A stretch of 64,000 nt of DNA from Pleurostoma richardsiae (GCA_030052745.1 JANBVO010000016.1:1-64000), one strand, 5' to 3'; shown: positions 10,179 to 22,700, counted from the first letter of the stretch. The notes: a model not told the origin generated them from the letters alone. Program-made: numbers and translations.

Positions 10179-11531
10179 ATGCTGCAGACCGATCCTGCTG
10201 CAATGGCATCCGATACCGACGACACGATCGCGGAGCTCGACAACGGGCAGCTTGCCTCTGAGGAGAAGACTGCCCCCGAAAGCAGCGCACCTCCTCCTCC
10301 TCACGGCCTGCATGGACCCGCAGGCCCTCCTCCCAACGGCGGTCTCATCGCGTGGCTCCACGTACTCGGCGGGTTCATGCTGTTCTTTAACACATGGGGG
10401 ATGCTGAATACATTCGGCGTCTTTCAGACCTACTACGAATCAGGGGCGCTCTTCGACAAGTCATCCTCGGACATCGCCTGGATCGGGGCTATACAGGCGT
10501 TCATGGTGATGCTTTCCGGCGTCTTCACGGGACCCATCTACGACCGAGGCTACCTCAGGGCCCTGCTTGTCGTGGGAAGCTTCGGGATTGTCTTCGGCCA
10601 CATGATGCTGAGCATCTGCAAGACCTACTGGCAGGCGCTGCTGGCTCAGGGATTCTGCGTGGGGATCGGAGCAGGGTGCATCTTCGTCCCCTGCGTCTCC
10701 ATCCTCCCCACATACTTCAGCACGAGGCTCGGCCTTGCCGTTGGGATGGCGTCGTCTGGGTCGTCCCTGGGAGGCGTCATCTACCCTATTGTCCTCTACC
10801 AGCTGATCGGTCGCGTTGGGTTTCCGTGGGCCGTCCGCACACTTGGTTTTATCGCCCTTGGCACGCTGCTCATCCCTATTGCCATCATGCGGATGCGCGT
10901 AAAGCCACCGAAGCCGAGGGCTATCGTTGACTGGTCTGCATTCAGGGACGCCGAGTACATGGTGTTCGTCATCGGCTCACTCATTGGCTTCATCGGCCTG
11001 AGCACTCTGCTCTTCTACATCTCCTTCTACCCGCAGGAGAAGGGCATCACCGACACCCGCCTCGCCTTCTACATGGTCCCCATCTTCAACGCCGCGTCCT
11101 GCCTCGGCCGGGTTCTCCCTAACGCCGTCTCCGACAAGATCGGGCCCTTCAACACCATCACGCCCTGCGCCATAGTCACCGGCGCCCTCACCCTCTGCAT
11201 GATGGCCGTGAAGTCTGAGGCCTCGATGATCGTGTTGGCGGTCCTCTGCGGCTTCTTCAGCGGCGTGTTCATTGCCATGCCGCCGGTCTGTCTGGCTGCG
11301 CTTACACCGAACAAGGCGATGATCGGGACGCGAATAGGCATGGGCTTCGGCATAATCTCCTTCGGCCTCTTGATTGGTGGGCCTGGAGGCGGTGGCGTGC
11401 TCGGTCAGGAACAGACCTTGAACTGGAAGGGCTTCTGGACCTTCGGGGGTGTCACTGCGTGCGTTGCCGGATTGCTTTATGCTCAGGTCAGGGTAAACCG
11501 CTCTGGATTCAGGCTCGGTATCAAAAGTTGA
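10179..11531 (+). CDS. MFS transporter, monocarboxylate-transporter-like
   Basis: This is an intronless 450-aa major facilitator superfamily protein. An approximately 55-residue acidic and Pro-rich cytosolic N-terminus precedes a conventional set of about 12 membrane segments split by a central loop near residue 250. The first segment begins GGLIAWLHVLGGF and continues NTWGMLNTFGVFQTYY, the signature opening of fungal monocarboxylate-permease-like (MCH/riboflavin or pyruvate type) carriers. IYDRG after segment 2 corresponds to the MFS A-loop, and LPTYFSTRLGLAVGMASSGSSLGG matches the segment 5 gating motif of this subfamily. The start at 10179 is the first ATG; a second in-frame ATG nine codons on (10203) is also possible. 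Substrate cannot be told. It is preceded by the motif-rich region described separately. Confidence 0.9.
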   Translation: MLQTDPAAMASDTDDTIAELDNGQLASEEKTAPESSAPPPPHGLHGPAGPPPNGGLIAWLHVLGGFMLFFNTWGMLNTFGVFQTYYESGALFDKSSSDIAWIGAIQAFMVMLSGVFTGPIYDRGYLRALLVVGSFGIVFGHMMLSICKTYWQALLAQGFCVGIGAGCIFVPCVSILPTYFSTRLGLAVGMASSGSSLGGVIYPIVLYQLIGRVGFPWAVRTLGFIALGTLLIPIAIMRMRVKPPKPRAIVDWSAFRDAEYMVFVIGSLIGFIGLSTLLFYISFYPQEKGITDTRLAFYMVPIFNAASCLGRVLPNAVSDKIGPFNTITPCAIVTGALTLCMMAVKSEASMIVLAVLCGFFSGVFIAMPPVCLAALTPNKAMIGTRIGMGFGIISFGLLIGGPGGGGVLGQEQTLNWKGFWTFGGVTACVAGLLYAQVRVNRSGFRLGIKS

Positions 11532-11951
11532 TAAGTTTGCACTGGAGCAAGGTGCCTCCTGACACAAGGCAAGATTCGCAGGACATGGGGAACGTTCTCT
11601 AAAACATGACACCCTGGATGACATATAATATAAGATCTATAGATAGCTTGCAAAGTATCCAGGTACAAATCGTCTGTGTAGGTCTCCATTTTAATCGACG
11701 AAGACTCTATAATCATTATTAATCTGACTTAGATGCCCAGACGAAAGGTTTCAATATCAATGTTGATGTTCCTTTCCCAAAAATATTAAGATCAATAGCT
11801 TCACAACAGTGGTGCTTCAGGCCATAATAGATCCGGAAGGGCTATGTACAGTAGGCTCAACCTCAACTCGCCCTGACGGGAACTGGGCCAATGACAATTG
11901 AACTGATAGTCTATGTACAAAAGCAAACGTAGACATTAACGGCCGCCGAAA
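11532..11951. other. Convergent 3' regions, MFS and desaturase
   Basis: This is an A/T-rich stretch between two convergent stop codons, holding both 3' untranslated regions; nothing else is seen. Confidence 0.5.
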
Positions 11952-13714
11952 TTAGAAGATATGCTGGGCTGCCTTCTTCTGGCACTCAGCGAAGATGGCC
12001 GCTTGGCGGGACACGTCATTGAGCTTACCAACAACGCACTTGTTGCTGTCGACGAAGCCATAGAGTGCGTACGGGATACCGACCTCGTCACAGAATTCCT
12101 GAACCAGCTTCTGGGTGCGGCGGAGGTTGTGGCGCGGGATGCGCGGGTACATGTGGTGAATAGCCTGGAACTGCAGGCCACCATGGAACAAGTCGAGCCA
12201 GGTCGGGCAGTCGATGTCCATAGTCGTACGCAGCATCTTCTGAGGGAAGGATTCACCGGGCCCAAGGTCGGCTGTGCTCATGGCGAAATGAGAGAGAGTA
12301 AACTGAACGTGTAGTGGCAGCTGCAGCATATGACTGACGAGGATGAAGATAAGGCGGTCCCAGTTGGTTGGGAGGGTCTTATACAGAATGCCGTACCCAA
12401 ACCAAGTCCAGAAAAACACTTGACCAGCCATCTCGAGCCACCAGTGGTACGAAGCTGGACCATGTTTGGGGCCACGCCTGGCGAGCAGGTGGTCCCATGA
12501 CAGGAAGTAAAGGTTAAAACGAGCGAACAGCATAATAGGATAGTATGTGTAAGCTTGGATTCGGAGGAGAACCTTTGCGAAGGCATCGTTGACCATCAAG
12601 CGATCGTAGTAGGTGGACTTCAGGTTGCCGAGGAAGCGGTGTGAGACGGCGAAGATAGGCATATACTCGATATCTGGATCATGTTCGGGGTGGTTGGTGA
12701 CGATATGATGGATATTGTGATTGCGCTTCCACCAGCCCATAGATAGGCCACCAAGGAAATCAGCAATGAAAATTGCTATACAGCTGTCGATATGGAAGTC
12801 GTGCGTGACACCCATATGGCCGCTGTCATGACCGATAAAGACGAGCTGACGCCAGAAGAGGCCTAGAAAGATGGCACTAGAGGCGTACCATCTCCAGCTC
12901 AACAAGACTAGCATCCCGCATAGGAACACACTGTTCTGGATGATCTCGACGACGTACGCGGTGGGGCCACACTCGTAGAGCCCCTCGGCCTTGATCCTCT
13001 CGTTCAGGAGGCGGTACTTGCGCACAATCTCATCCTGGGTGTCTGCATTCAGAGACGGGTACTTGTCCAGGTCAAGGCTGATTTCCTTCCTTGTTTCCGA
13101 GTCAAGAAAGCCAGCCGCAGTCTGCCCCGTCTCTTCATCCAAGACAGATGACGCGGCAGACGACAAGGAATCCGCTTCCAAGCGGTGACGCAAGGTGCTC
13201 TCATCCGCCTCGAAGACGGGCGAAGATTGGCGCGAGCTGGCGTCGCTCGACGACCTTGTCGTTCTTGTATCAGGGACGGAAGCTTCGTACTCGTCCTCAT
13301 CGTCTTCTTGGGCCTCGATCAAGGGCCGAAACCTGCCGCCTTGGATCGGGGGCAAGAAATTTCTCCAACGACCTTCGATTTTCCCAACTCGATAGCGAAG
13401 CATTTGCTTCTTAGTCTCAGGAGAATGAAGCCTGACCGCCAGGTATTAGAACAGAGGGAAATTGTCCTCTGGACGAGCAGACCGCTGTGGAGAGGGACAT
13501 ACACCGTAACCTCGTCAGTGGCATCGCGACCGACCATATGGAGGATGGACTTGTCGCCGCCGGGATGGTACTTGAGCCATGCATCTCCCTTAATGACGCA
13601 TTGATCGACAATAAAGACGGCGTGCCCCTCGGCTATCATACCCTCGATCTGGCGGCGTGAGAGCAGCGGGCAGCTCCTCACCTCTGATATCTTGCCAGTG
13701 GTTTGTGAACCCAT
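11952..13714 (-). CDS. Delta-8 sphingolipid desaturase (cytochrome b5 fusion)
   Basis: This is a front-end desaturase that introduces the delta-8 double bond into the sphingoid base of fungal glucosylceramides, in the ER membrane. The N-terminal cytochrome b5 domain has the haem motif HPGG in exon 1, from the start at 13714. The long second exon (13409-11952) carries the b5/desaturase linker IEGRWRNFLPPIQGG, a low-complexity Ser/acidic insert, and three histidine boxes: HDSGH, HNIHH and the front-end type QFQAIHH. Hydrophobic pairs surround them as expected. One intron separates the exons; its acceptor is 13410, but the donor is ambiguous. GTGTAT at 13504 gives a 555-aa product that lacks the family's usual LHS-containing spacer, whereas a weaker donor at 13474 keeps an LHS and adds 10 residues. 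Family assignment is secure; the junction is not. Confidence 0.88.
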
Positions 13715-14073
13715 CGTGCAGACGACGGCGGTGTCCTATCCAGCTGGGACCTCTGTGCGGTTCAAGAGCCACAATGGACGTGGAAAATTACAGCAGAACC
13801 TCGTTGAAGTTTCGTCTGTATGAAGGTCCTCCCTGCGGTGATCCCGAGCAGCGGGAACGTCGCAAGATGCCGATGATGTGGGCACCTCGACGTTCGGCCT
13901 TTTATTCAGCGTCGAATCAGGTCGGATGGTGCGGACCGTGCGGTATTCAGTGGGGTCTTATCCGTCTTTAGCTTCACCGCTTTTCCGCTACATCACTACG
14001 CGTAGGCAACCATTCCCTGAAACAGGAACCCCTGTCTGACCTAATAGCTGCTATCATAGAACGTAAATACACG
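13715..14073. other. Desaturase upstream region
   Basis: No gene is seen; it contains the minus-strand desaturase promoter and flank of the pseudogene. Confidence 0.4.
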
Positions 14074-14400
14074 ATGGCGCAGGTCTGGATCTCGACGGTC
14101 TCACGACGAGCAGCTTACCTGCGCTACGCTGACCAGCTAGAACGACCTGTACGACCTCGACTCCTGAAGACGGGCCAGGCCGTTCTGGTGCAGGGCACGG
14201 GCGATATCAACATCTTTGCCAAGGCCGCCGCCGGGGTAAAGGTCATCGTGACGACGAGTGAAGGCCAAGACTCTCAAGGATCTCGGGGCGTCTCTATAGG
14301 CCGATAGACGAACTTTAGAGAACGCTCTTACAGAGTCGGACAGAAAGAGTAGGATGGAGTCTGTATCAAGGCCGCAAATCTTTAGACAGTCAAACACGAA
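14074..14400 (+). pseudogene. Relic of a zinc-type alcohol dehydrogenase (MDR family)
   Basis: The central stretch LLKTGQAVLVQGTGDINIFA, then AAGVKVIVTTS, matches the Rossmann entry of NADPH:quinone reductase / zinc-type alcohol dehydrogenase-like proteins, where LxPGDTVLVQGTGGVS is the norm. Just upstream, another frame reads LTCATLTS, a stop, then NDLYDL, matching the family's LPCAALTAWNALY with the Trp codon TGG changed to TAG. Downstream, a third frame reads AKTLKDLGAS, matching the AKxLGAD block, then stops. So at least two frame changes and two in-frame stops break a formerly 340-350-aa host gene, of which only about 90-100 residues are recognisable. The TGG-to-TAG change is a C:G to T:A transition on one strand, the kind RIP produces, but this one site cannot prove RIP. 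Boundaries are approximate. Confidence 0.6.
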
Positions 14401-15577
14401 GGGGCAACGTAAACTCCGCTCAGTCAACGTAACTTAATCCGCAGGTATCAATGTTGGAATAGTTCTCGCCTATCGGTCCGCTATAGGACAGACCAAGAAG
14501 GTACCGATGACCGTTATCACTTTGTGGTCCTCCGTACTGCGAAGCGACTCTTTGCCATTAGATTATCGATACCTTCGAGTAATTTCTTAGTCGAAGCCAG
14601 CCAAGATGAAGCAGGATTTCGTTTCCGGCAAGTTGCTCATGTGTCTCGATTGGCGGGGAGGTATGTTGAAGGAAGAGAAAGCACCCCGGTTTCAAAACGG
14701 CCTGTGTTAATCTCGCAGAGTCTACCGAAGCCGCCACCGGTGTCCAGCTTGTAATATGCCCATCAACTATTACGCCACTCGATTGACATATCTTCCCTGG
14801 TGATCCGATGCACACTCGTACTCATATCCACGCAGTGATAAGACAGTCAAAATAGAGCTGAAGGACCGTGCACTGCAGTCCGAATAACCCCGAGTTGGTA
14901 CAACCTCACCAGAACCCTGTGGTGACAAGGAGCAACTATCTTTCCGCCGATGCTCCGAGAATCACCCCGTGCTTGGTCATTGGATATCTCCGAACAAGCC
15001 GACGCCCTTCCGGACAGGGCGGACTCCACACCCTGCCAACAGAGGAAGAAAACGAACTAACATTACGGCCGCTCGGAGCTCGAGAATTGAGCTCGGGAAG
15101 GGTTTGTAAAGAAAGAAAAGATGTCCGACTCAATGTCTCATACTCTGTAGGAGTGACAGACAATAAATAAACACAATGAAACCCACGTGAACCGGTGGCC
15201 CGCCATTTCCCACAGGAACTATGAGTTGGCGAGAGACAATGTAGCTCGGAATGAACTCTAGAGGTCGTGCCGCAAGAGATGCCCACTCCGAACTGGGTAC
15301 TTCAGGTTACATTACCTGCTTGCCAGCGGACAAGCGTGTCACAGCCCTACTCAACGACATGTCGACGTGGGAAGAGAGCAGTAAGGCACAAAACATACGC
15401 CTCTTTACCGTTCTTGAGAGCCATTGGGCATTTGAGATGATAGTACTTCCAAGTCTAATTTTTACTCCGCCATCCAGCGTACATCACTTGAGTCTATGGT
15501 AAATCACTTCCACCATGCAAGAGCTGCGAATCATGTCCAGAACTCCCGTCCACAGATACCGAGAGCTATCGACGACA
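14401..15577. other. Intergenic, 1.2 kb
   Basis: No gene is recognised. The first 100-200 bases may hold further decayed alcohol-dehydrogenase sequence (a stretch reading GINVGIV near 14450), too weak to annotate. Confidence 0.4.
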
Positions 15578-17956
15578 TCACCTATGACGATGCTTCTTAT
15601 CCCCGGTCTTCTGCGCGACGCGGTCGTCGGCCACATCATCGATGGGGACCTCCCGCTCCTCCCCATCCTCCTGGAAGAGCGTCTCTTGCACTAACAACAC
15701 GAATTAAGTCAGCTTCGAAACAAACAAGCATTGGCGATGGACGGCAGAAAGAGAAAAAGTTCGAAAGGACCTACCGCTCCAAAGCTCCGAGTACAGCCCG
15801 CCCTGGTCGATTAGCTCCTTGTGCGTGCCCATCTCCGCGACGCTGCCCTCCTTCAGCACGATGATCAGGTCCGAGTCGTAGATGGTCCGCAGCCTGTGCG
15901 CGACGAACACGCTCGTGCGCGCCTTCTCCCGCAGGATGCTGTTAATGTTCTGCATGAGCGCCTGCTCCGTGTGCGTGTCGAGCGCGCTCGTCGCCTCGTC
16001 GAAGAAGAGCAGCGGCGGGTCCTTCAGGATCAGCCTGCTCACCGCCAGCCGCTGCTTCTCGCCGCCCGAGATCATGAGCCCGCGCTCGCCCACGCGCGTC
16101 TGGTACCCGTCGCGCCAGTGCTCGATGATGTGGTGGATGCGCGCGCGCTTGGCGGCGGCCACGACGCGGTCGTGCGGCGCCGAGAGGTCGCCGTAGCGGA
16201 TATTGTGCTCAACCGTGTCGTTGAAGAGGGGCGTGTCCTGAGGCACGACGCCGATGGAGCGCCGGAGGGAGTCGAGGTTCACCTCGCGGATGTCCTGGTC
16301 GTCGATCAGGATGCGCCCGGACTGCGCGTCGTAAAATCGGAACAGCAGCCGCAGGAGCGTCGACTTGCCGCAGCCGGAGGGGCCGACGATGGCGACCTTC
16401 TTGCCGGCGGGGATGGTGAGCGTCAGGTTCCGGAGGATCGGGCGATCGGGGTGGTAGCCGAAAGTTACGTTGTCGAACTTGATCTCGCCGCCCTTGGTCA
16501 AGGCAAGCGGCTTGGCATTAGGGGGTTCGGTAATGGAGACGTTGACCTTTTGCAGGTTAAACAACGTTTCCATGTCAAGCAGCGATTGCCGCAGTTCTCG
16601 GTACACCGAGCCGAGGAAGTTGAGGGGGACTGAGAGCTGGAACACCAGCTGGTTGATCATGACAAGATCTCCAACAGTCAAGTTGCCGGACGTGATGCCG
16701 TTAGCTCCCAAGTACATCATAGCTGTTAGGGCAGACGAGAAGATGATGTTCTGGCCGCTGTTGAGAAAGGCCAGCGAAGTAGCCACCTTGATGGAGTTCT
16801 TCTCGTACTGCTGTAGCGCCTGGTCGTACCGAGAAATCTCAAACTTCTCGTTGTTAAAGTACTTGACGGCCTCGTAGTTGATCAAGGAGTCGACAGCCAC
16901 GGTGGACGCCTTGTTGTCCGCAGCATTGGTCTGGCGTCTGAACTTGGTGCGCCACGCCGTCGTCCAGATGGTGAACGCGGTGTAAGTAGCCATGGTGATG
17001 GCGGTGATGGCAGCAAACGACCCTCCATACTGGTATGTCAGGATACCGCACACCATGGTGATCTCCAGCGCCGTGGGGATGACATGGAAGACCATGCTCG
17101 TCAGCAGGAAGCTGATGCCCTTTGTTCCCCGATCGATGGCCCTGGTCAGGCCGCCAGTCTGCTTGGATAGGTGGAAGCTCAGGTCCAGCCGGAGCAGGTG
17201 GTCGAAGACGTCTCGTGCAACCTTGCGAATGGCCTTCTGTGCCACGGACGCGAAGACGGCGTTGCGCAGCTCCTGAAACACAGTAGCTCCTATCCTCGTG
17301 GCGCCGTACGCGAGGATCATGGTCCCCGCGATGGTAGCGGCCGTGCCGCCCACAGTCGCGGGATCAATGTTCATAGCATCGACAATGCTCTTGAAGTAGA
17401 AGGGCACCTGAACGTTCAGGACCTTTGCGCCGATCAGGAGCGAGACCGCCAGCCCGACGCGGAACTTGGTGCCGGGGCTGTCCTTGGGCCAAAGGTACTG
17501 CGACATCTCCTTTATTATGGCCCAGTCCGCCTTGCGCTGCTCCTGCGCCGACTTGTCAATTGTTGCCAGAGGGTCACCGCCCGCTGCTGGCCTTTTCGGA
17601 GGAGGTCGTGCTGGGATCGGCGACGCCGGCTTCGGGGTCACATTTCCATCTTGGGGGGCGGTCGAGGCAATTGAAGGGTTCGGAGTTGTTCGGGAAGCGG
17701 GGTGCTTGACATCGTCGCTAAGGCGGTGGGAGGTGATGAAGACGCGCGTTGCGTTACCTGGAACGCGTGGTAACCACGGCTGCTGGTACCTGTGCTTCGA
17801 CAGGAGACCCCGGGAGCACAGCAGAGGCGCTCGGGCGAGGGTTCGGGGCATGTTCATCGTGAGAAGTGCTGGACGGCCATTTCCGCGTACCGGCGAGAGA
17901 TGTGGGACGGCGGGCAAGGGAACGGGAAGCCGAGATCGAGGAGCAGGCCGAGTCAC
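15578..17956 (-). CDS. ATM1: Mitochondrial ABC half-transporter, ATM1 type
   Basis: This 764-aa half-transporter of the ABCB7/Atm1 group exports a glutathione-linked sulfur compound from the mitochondrial matrix for cytosolic Fe-S cluster assembly. Exon 1 runs 17956-15775 and a short last exon 15690-15578; the 84-nt intron is GT-AG, and splicing turns LWS into LWSVQETLF, the usual ATM1 tail. The N-terminus is Arg-rich without acids, a mitochondrial presequence; a second start at Met34 (17857) is equally plausible. Residues about 150-440 are the six-helix membrane domain. The nucleotide-binding domain has Walker [11 protein letters not shown]-loop VVPQDTPLF, signature ISGGEKQR, Walker [13 protein letters not shown] and H-loop VAHRL. 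The conserved membrane stretch [11 protein letters not shown] is present. An essential gene in most fungi; nothing looks damaged. Confidence 0.93.
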
Positions 17957-19768
17957 AGTCTCGACAAGAGTAGAGAAGAGGCGTGTCGTAGCTGTGAAGT
18001 TGAGCGGAGAGAGTTAAGGGCAGCAGCGTTTTGGCCGTGCCATTGCTGGTCTCACGGTATCACGTAATAATGCCGGCGCATCTCGAGCTCTGTGGCCGCA
18101 GTGGTGGGGAGCTCAGCTTCGGCTTCCCGATGATGCAATTTTCTGCCTCAGGAAGAGCCGAATAATACTGTGTATGCCCCCTTTATCTTATCTGCAGCCG
18201 TACCCCACTATTTGCTTTGGCTCTGAGTACTAACAGAATCAGCAGCGAATAATGAGCCAAATCGTTAAGAGGTTGGTACAATCTCAGTAGAGAGTGTCCT
18301 CAGTTTCTTCTTACCCCTGGCTCGCCGGGCATGAATGTAAACATACCTGTATGGCCTCTCCTGTCCAACAAGGTTCGGCAAGGAAATGAAGGCCCGACCA
18401 TCGCATACAAAGACACAATAGGCCTCTCAGTCCCTGAAAGAGAGGAGGAGGAAAAGGAGAGAAGAAATACATAGTACGAGTAAAGCAAGCATGTGGCTCC
18501 CGCTCCTCTCTACCTTGTAGGGAGACATCCTAACACTAACTGATATGTCAGCGTGTCTCGTACTCATTTCGCTCTCGGCGCGTCTCTCCGTGGAAGCAGG
18601 TTGGCAGGTAAGCAGATGGACCCACCCTCAGATTCGCACTCTGATATCGAAATTTCTAGATCTCAGCTGCGGCGATGGGTCGTCAGGCACCATATCCACC
18701 TTCACTCCACAATGGTTTGGGTTGTTGAGTCCTCCAGGCTCGGACTTTAGCAGCTTACACCCGGCTTCTCAACTGCCACCTAGACTCTTCACTAGGTAGG
18801 CGGTAGGGAAGATATACGGAGTAAAGACGGGGAAGCATGCTCCACAACGTTGAGGAAACCAACCTCGGTTACATATTGTCGAGAGACAGTGAATCCTCTA
18901 GGAAGAAGACCAAAACCATGGGAGGTAACTGACGAGTCGAAAGAAAGGGTCCTGTACTTAGCGATGCGAGACTGGTTGGCAGCTTCTTAACTCTTGTCAC
19001 CCACGTTTAATGGTTACCTTCGTCTGACAGCCAGACTGTTCATACTGTGCGACGTACTTGACGCCGTGCGACACTTGGCCCTAACTGTGAATGGCTTAGA
19101 TGAAGGACGAGATGCAGGCGGCTTACAAAAGCTGGTGCAATTTCGACCGCCGCCAACGGAGTAGCCGCATCATATCAAAGTCGTAGCCGAGACGCTAGGA
19201 GAGGATCTCACCAATGGGGGAGATCGAAAGTCATGCAGAGGTGCGGAAGCTTTCGACCTTATCTTCGTTCCCTGCAGATCGAGTCATCATCTGTACCGCC
19301 TCCGTCCTCCCTCCCCCCCATTGTGATGAGACCGCGTACCCGCACACCGTAAGCCTGCGCCCTGCGGTGCACTATCAGATGCTGTTGGCGCCGAGCTGCG
19401 CGTTGGACTTGGGTGACAGCCCGGGCGAAACGGAGGAGCCCCCGGGCTACTGATTTATAATGCGCCGGCTAAGAGGCGCCGGATTTATCATTCCTCAGCC
19501 GCCAAGCATACAAACAAAGGAGCCTCCGCTAACTCCGGCACCCAGAAAGAGTTTCCATGGGCTTGGATCCACGACATCACTGCCAATGTAGATCCACACG
19601 CTGCATGCGGCCCCGCTTGCGAGCTGCTTTATTATGTTGTTGTTGCGCCCATCGTGCCCTCCTCGCTGCGCCTCCTGGTGCTTTGCGTCCCGAGTGTCCT
19701 TAACTCTCTACAAACTGCGCATCACCTCTTGCTAGATAGCTGACGACCTCGCCCGTGTTTCGCCCATC
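17957..19768. promoter_or_regulatory. Divergent intergenic region, ATM1-like and PDR transporter
   Basis: This is a 1.8-kb gap between divergently transcribed ABC genes. No gene is supported. Before the PDR gene there is a direct repeat GCGCCGG-ctaagag-GCGCCGG (about 19463-19483), then AGCATACAAA (19505-19514) and CTCCGCTAACTCCGG (about 19524-19538); the AGCATACAAA plus TAACTCCG pair also occurs upstream of the MFS gene at 9751. A C/T-rich tract occupies roughly 19700-19765 just before the start codon. Confidence 0.4.
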
Positions 19769-22700
19769 ATGTGGGGGCACAAGTCTGAGGAGATGCTCCG
19801 TCGAGCTGCCTCGAGGCAGGGTTAGTAGTACATGGTGGTGGTATTTCCCAACTCAGGCGGGCACCCGCTGACATAATACCATATAGGATCGGAGGCATAC
19901 CCAAACGCTCTGCACAACCGAGACGAGACTCAGGAACCGCCTCAGGAGTCGCAGGGCGGATCTCCCAGCCCTGACAATGCTTCCACCGTTGATGGCACCT
20001 GGGGAGAGCGCGATGTTGGCGGCCCGGTTAGTCAGCGGGCCGCCATGGAGGAGTTCGAGGAGCTGCAGCGCGAACTCAGCCGCATGAGCAGTGCTCGCCC
20101 TCCCTCCCAGAAGTCCGATGCGCGTTCTCGCCGAAGTGGTGTCTTCAAGACAACGTCGCGTAAGAGTGCCAGGCGAGCCAGTCGCGCCAGCCGCGCTGAT
20201 GCGAGGAGCAAGGAGACGGGCGGTGAGGCTGAAGAGGCTGAGGAGGAGGAAGAGGACGAAGGTACAGTGGGCTCGCCAGAGGAGGAGGGTGAGTTCGAGC
20301 TTGAGCAGTTCATGCGCGAGGGCCATCTCGAGAAGCGCACTGAGACTGGCGAGTCTGCCAAGAAGGTCGGAGTCGTCTACAAGCACCTCACCGTCAAGGG
20401 CATCGGCAGTAATGCCGCCTTCGTCAAGACGCTGCCCGACGCGATCCTGGGGACCTTTGGCCCAGACCTGTACAGGGTTCTCTCCCACTGGATCCCGGCG
20501 TTGCGCTTTGGTAACCACGGCGAGCTCCGCACGCTCATCCACGACTTCACTGGAGTGGTCCGTCACGGTGAGATGATGCTTGTGCTCGGCCGGCCGGGCA
20601 GCGGCTGCAGCACGTTCCTTAAGGTCATTGCCAACAACCGAGAGTCGTACGCGGAGGTAACGGGCGAGGTGACCTACGGCGGCATCTCGGCTGAGGAGGT
20701 AGCCAAACGGTACCGTGGTGAAGTCGTTTACAACGAGGAGGACGACCAGCACCTGCCCAACTTGACTGTGTGGCAGACACTCAAGTTCTCATTGCTGAAC
20801 AAAACCAAGAAGCACATTCGGGGCGATGTCGAGCTCATTGTGGACGCGCTGATGAAGATGTTCGGCATCTCGCATACCCGGAATACCCTCGTCGGCAACG
20901 AGTACGTCCGCGGTGTGTCGGGTGGCGAGCGAAAGCGTGTCAGTATCGCAGAAACTCTCGCTACCAAGAGCACAGTCGCCTGCTGGGACAACTCCACGCG
21001 GGGCCTGGACGCATCTACTGCCCTCGACTACGCCAAGTCTCTTCGCATCATGACCGACGTCTCGGACAGGACCACCATCACCACCCTGTATCAAGCCGGT
21101 GAGGAGATCTACCAGCTCATGGACAAGGTCCTCGTGATCGACGAAGGCCGTATGCTCTACCAGGGCCCTGCGAACGAGGCAAGGCAGTACTTCCAGGATT
21201 TGGGCTACTACGCGCCGCCCCGACAGACCACGGCCGACTTCCTGACTTCTATCTGCGATGTCAACGCCAGACAGTTCAGGGATGGCTGGGAAGATCGCGC
21301 CCCTAAGACCGCGGAGGATCTCGAGAAGGCCTTCCGAGCGAGCGAGGCCTACAAGAAGGTCCTTGCTGACGTCGATGATTTTGAGCGCTACCTGAAAGAG
21401 ACCGACTGTGCGGATACTCGCAAGTTCCAGGAGTCAGTCCGGGAGCAGAAGTCGCGCACCGTCTCCAAGCACTCCAACTACACCGTCAGCTTCTGGAAGC
21501 AGACCCTGGCCTGCACGCGGCGCGAGTTCTGGCTCATCTGGGGTGATAAGACGTCGTTGTACACCAAGTTCTTCATCATCATCAGCAATGGTCTGATCGT
21601 CGGCTCCCTCTTCTACAACAGTCCCTCCAACACCGCCGGTGCCTTCCTCCGCGGCGGTGTGGTCTTCTTCTCGATCGTCTTCCTCGGCTGGCTGCAGCTT
21701 TCAGAGCTCATGAAGGCCGTATCCGGGCGGAATATCATTGCCCGCCACAAGTCGTTCGCTTTCTACCGACCCAGCGCTGTCAACCTCGCGCGTGTGCTGG
21801 CGGACATTCCCATGCTGGCGCTCCAGGTGGTCATCTTCGGCATCATCATGTACTTCATGACAAATCTCGACGTGGACGCTGGCAAGTTCTTCATCTACCT
21901 GCTGTTCATCTACATCACGACCTTCTGTATCACTTCCCTGTACCGCATGCTGGCTGCCATGTCACCGACGATAGACGACGCCGTCCGCTTCTCCGGGCTT
22001 GCCCTGAACCTGCTCATCATCTTCACCGGATACGTCATTGCTAAGCCAATCTTGATCGGGCACAAGATCTGGTTTGGTTGGATTTATTACATCAATCCGG
22101 TACGTTGACCGCACACCAATGCATCCCTCTTCTTCGAATGTACAACTGACTCCTTTGTAGCTTGCCTACTCCTACGAGGCTGTCCTGACGAACGAATTCC
22201 ACAGCCGAATCCTAGAATGCGCTCCTAGTCAGCTTGTCCCCCAAGGACCAGGAATTCAATCTGCAAACCAAGGCTGTGCCATTGCGGGAGCCGTTCCTGG
22301 CGGCACGGGTGTGTCTGGTGATGTATATGTCAATTCCCAGTACGAGTACAGCAGGTCGCACCTATGGCGAAACTTCGGCATTGTGATTGGTTTTATAGTC
22401 TTCTACATCGCCCTCACTGTCGCTGCGACCGAGGTGCTTAACTTCTCCCGTTCGGGCGGAGGCGCCCTGATGTTTAAGCCGTCCAAGCGGACAAAGAAGC
22501 AGGTCAAGTTTGCCGGAACCGCTGATGAGGAGAAGGGCGGCAAAGCCGGTGACAGTTCGTCCAACGAACTGGTTGCGCGCACGCGCACACAGGACGAGGT
22601 CCTTGGAGAGCTCGAGAGAAGCGAGTCCATCTTCACGTGGGAGGACCTCTGCTACACTGTCCCGACTCCGCAGGGCCCCAAGCGACTACTCAACAACGTC

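Noticed and set aside
6095-11531. Biosynthetic gene cluster from peptidase, reductases and MFS transporter
   Set aside because: No backbone enzyme (PKS, NRPS, terpene synthase) or pathway regulator is present, and spacing and promoter content differ; adjacency alone is not enough.
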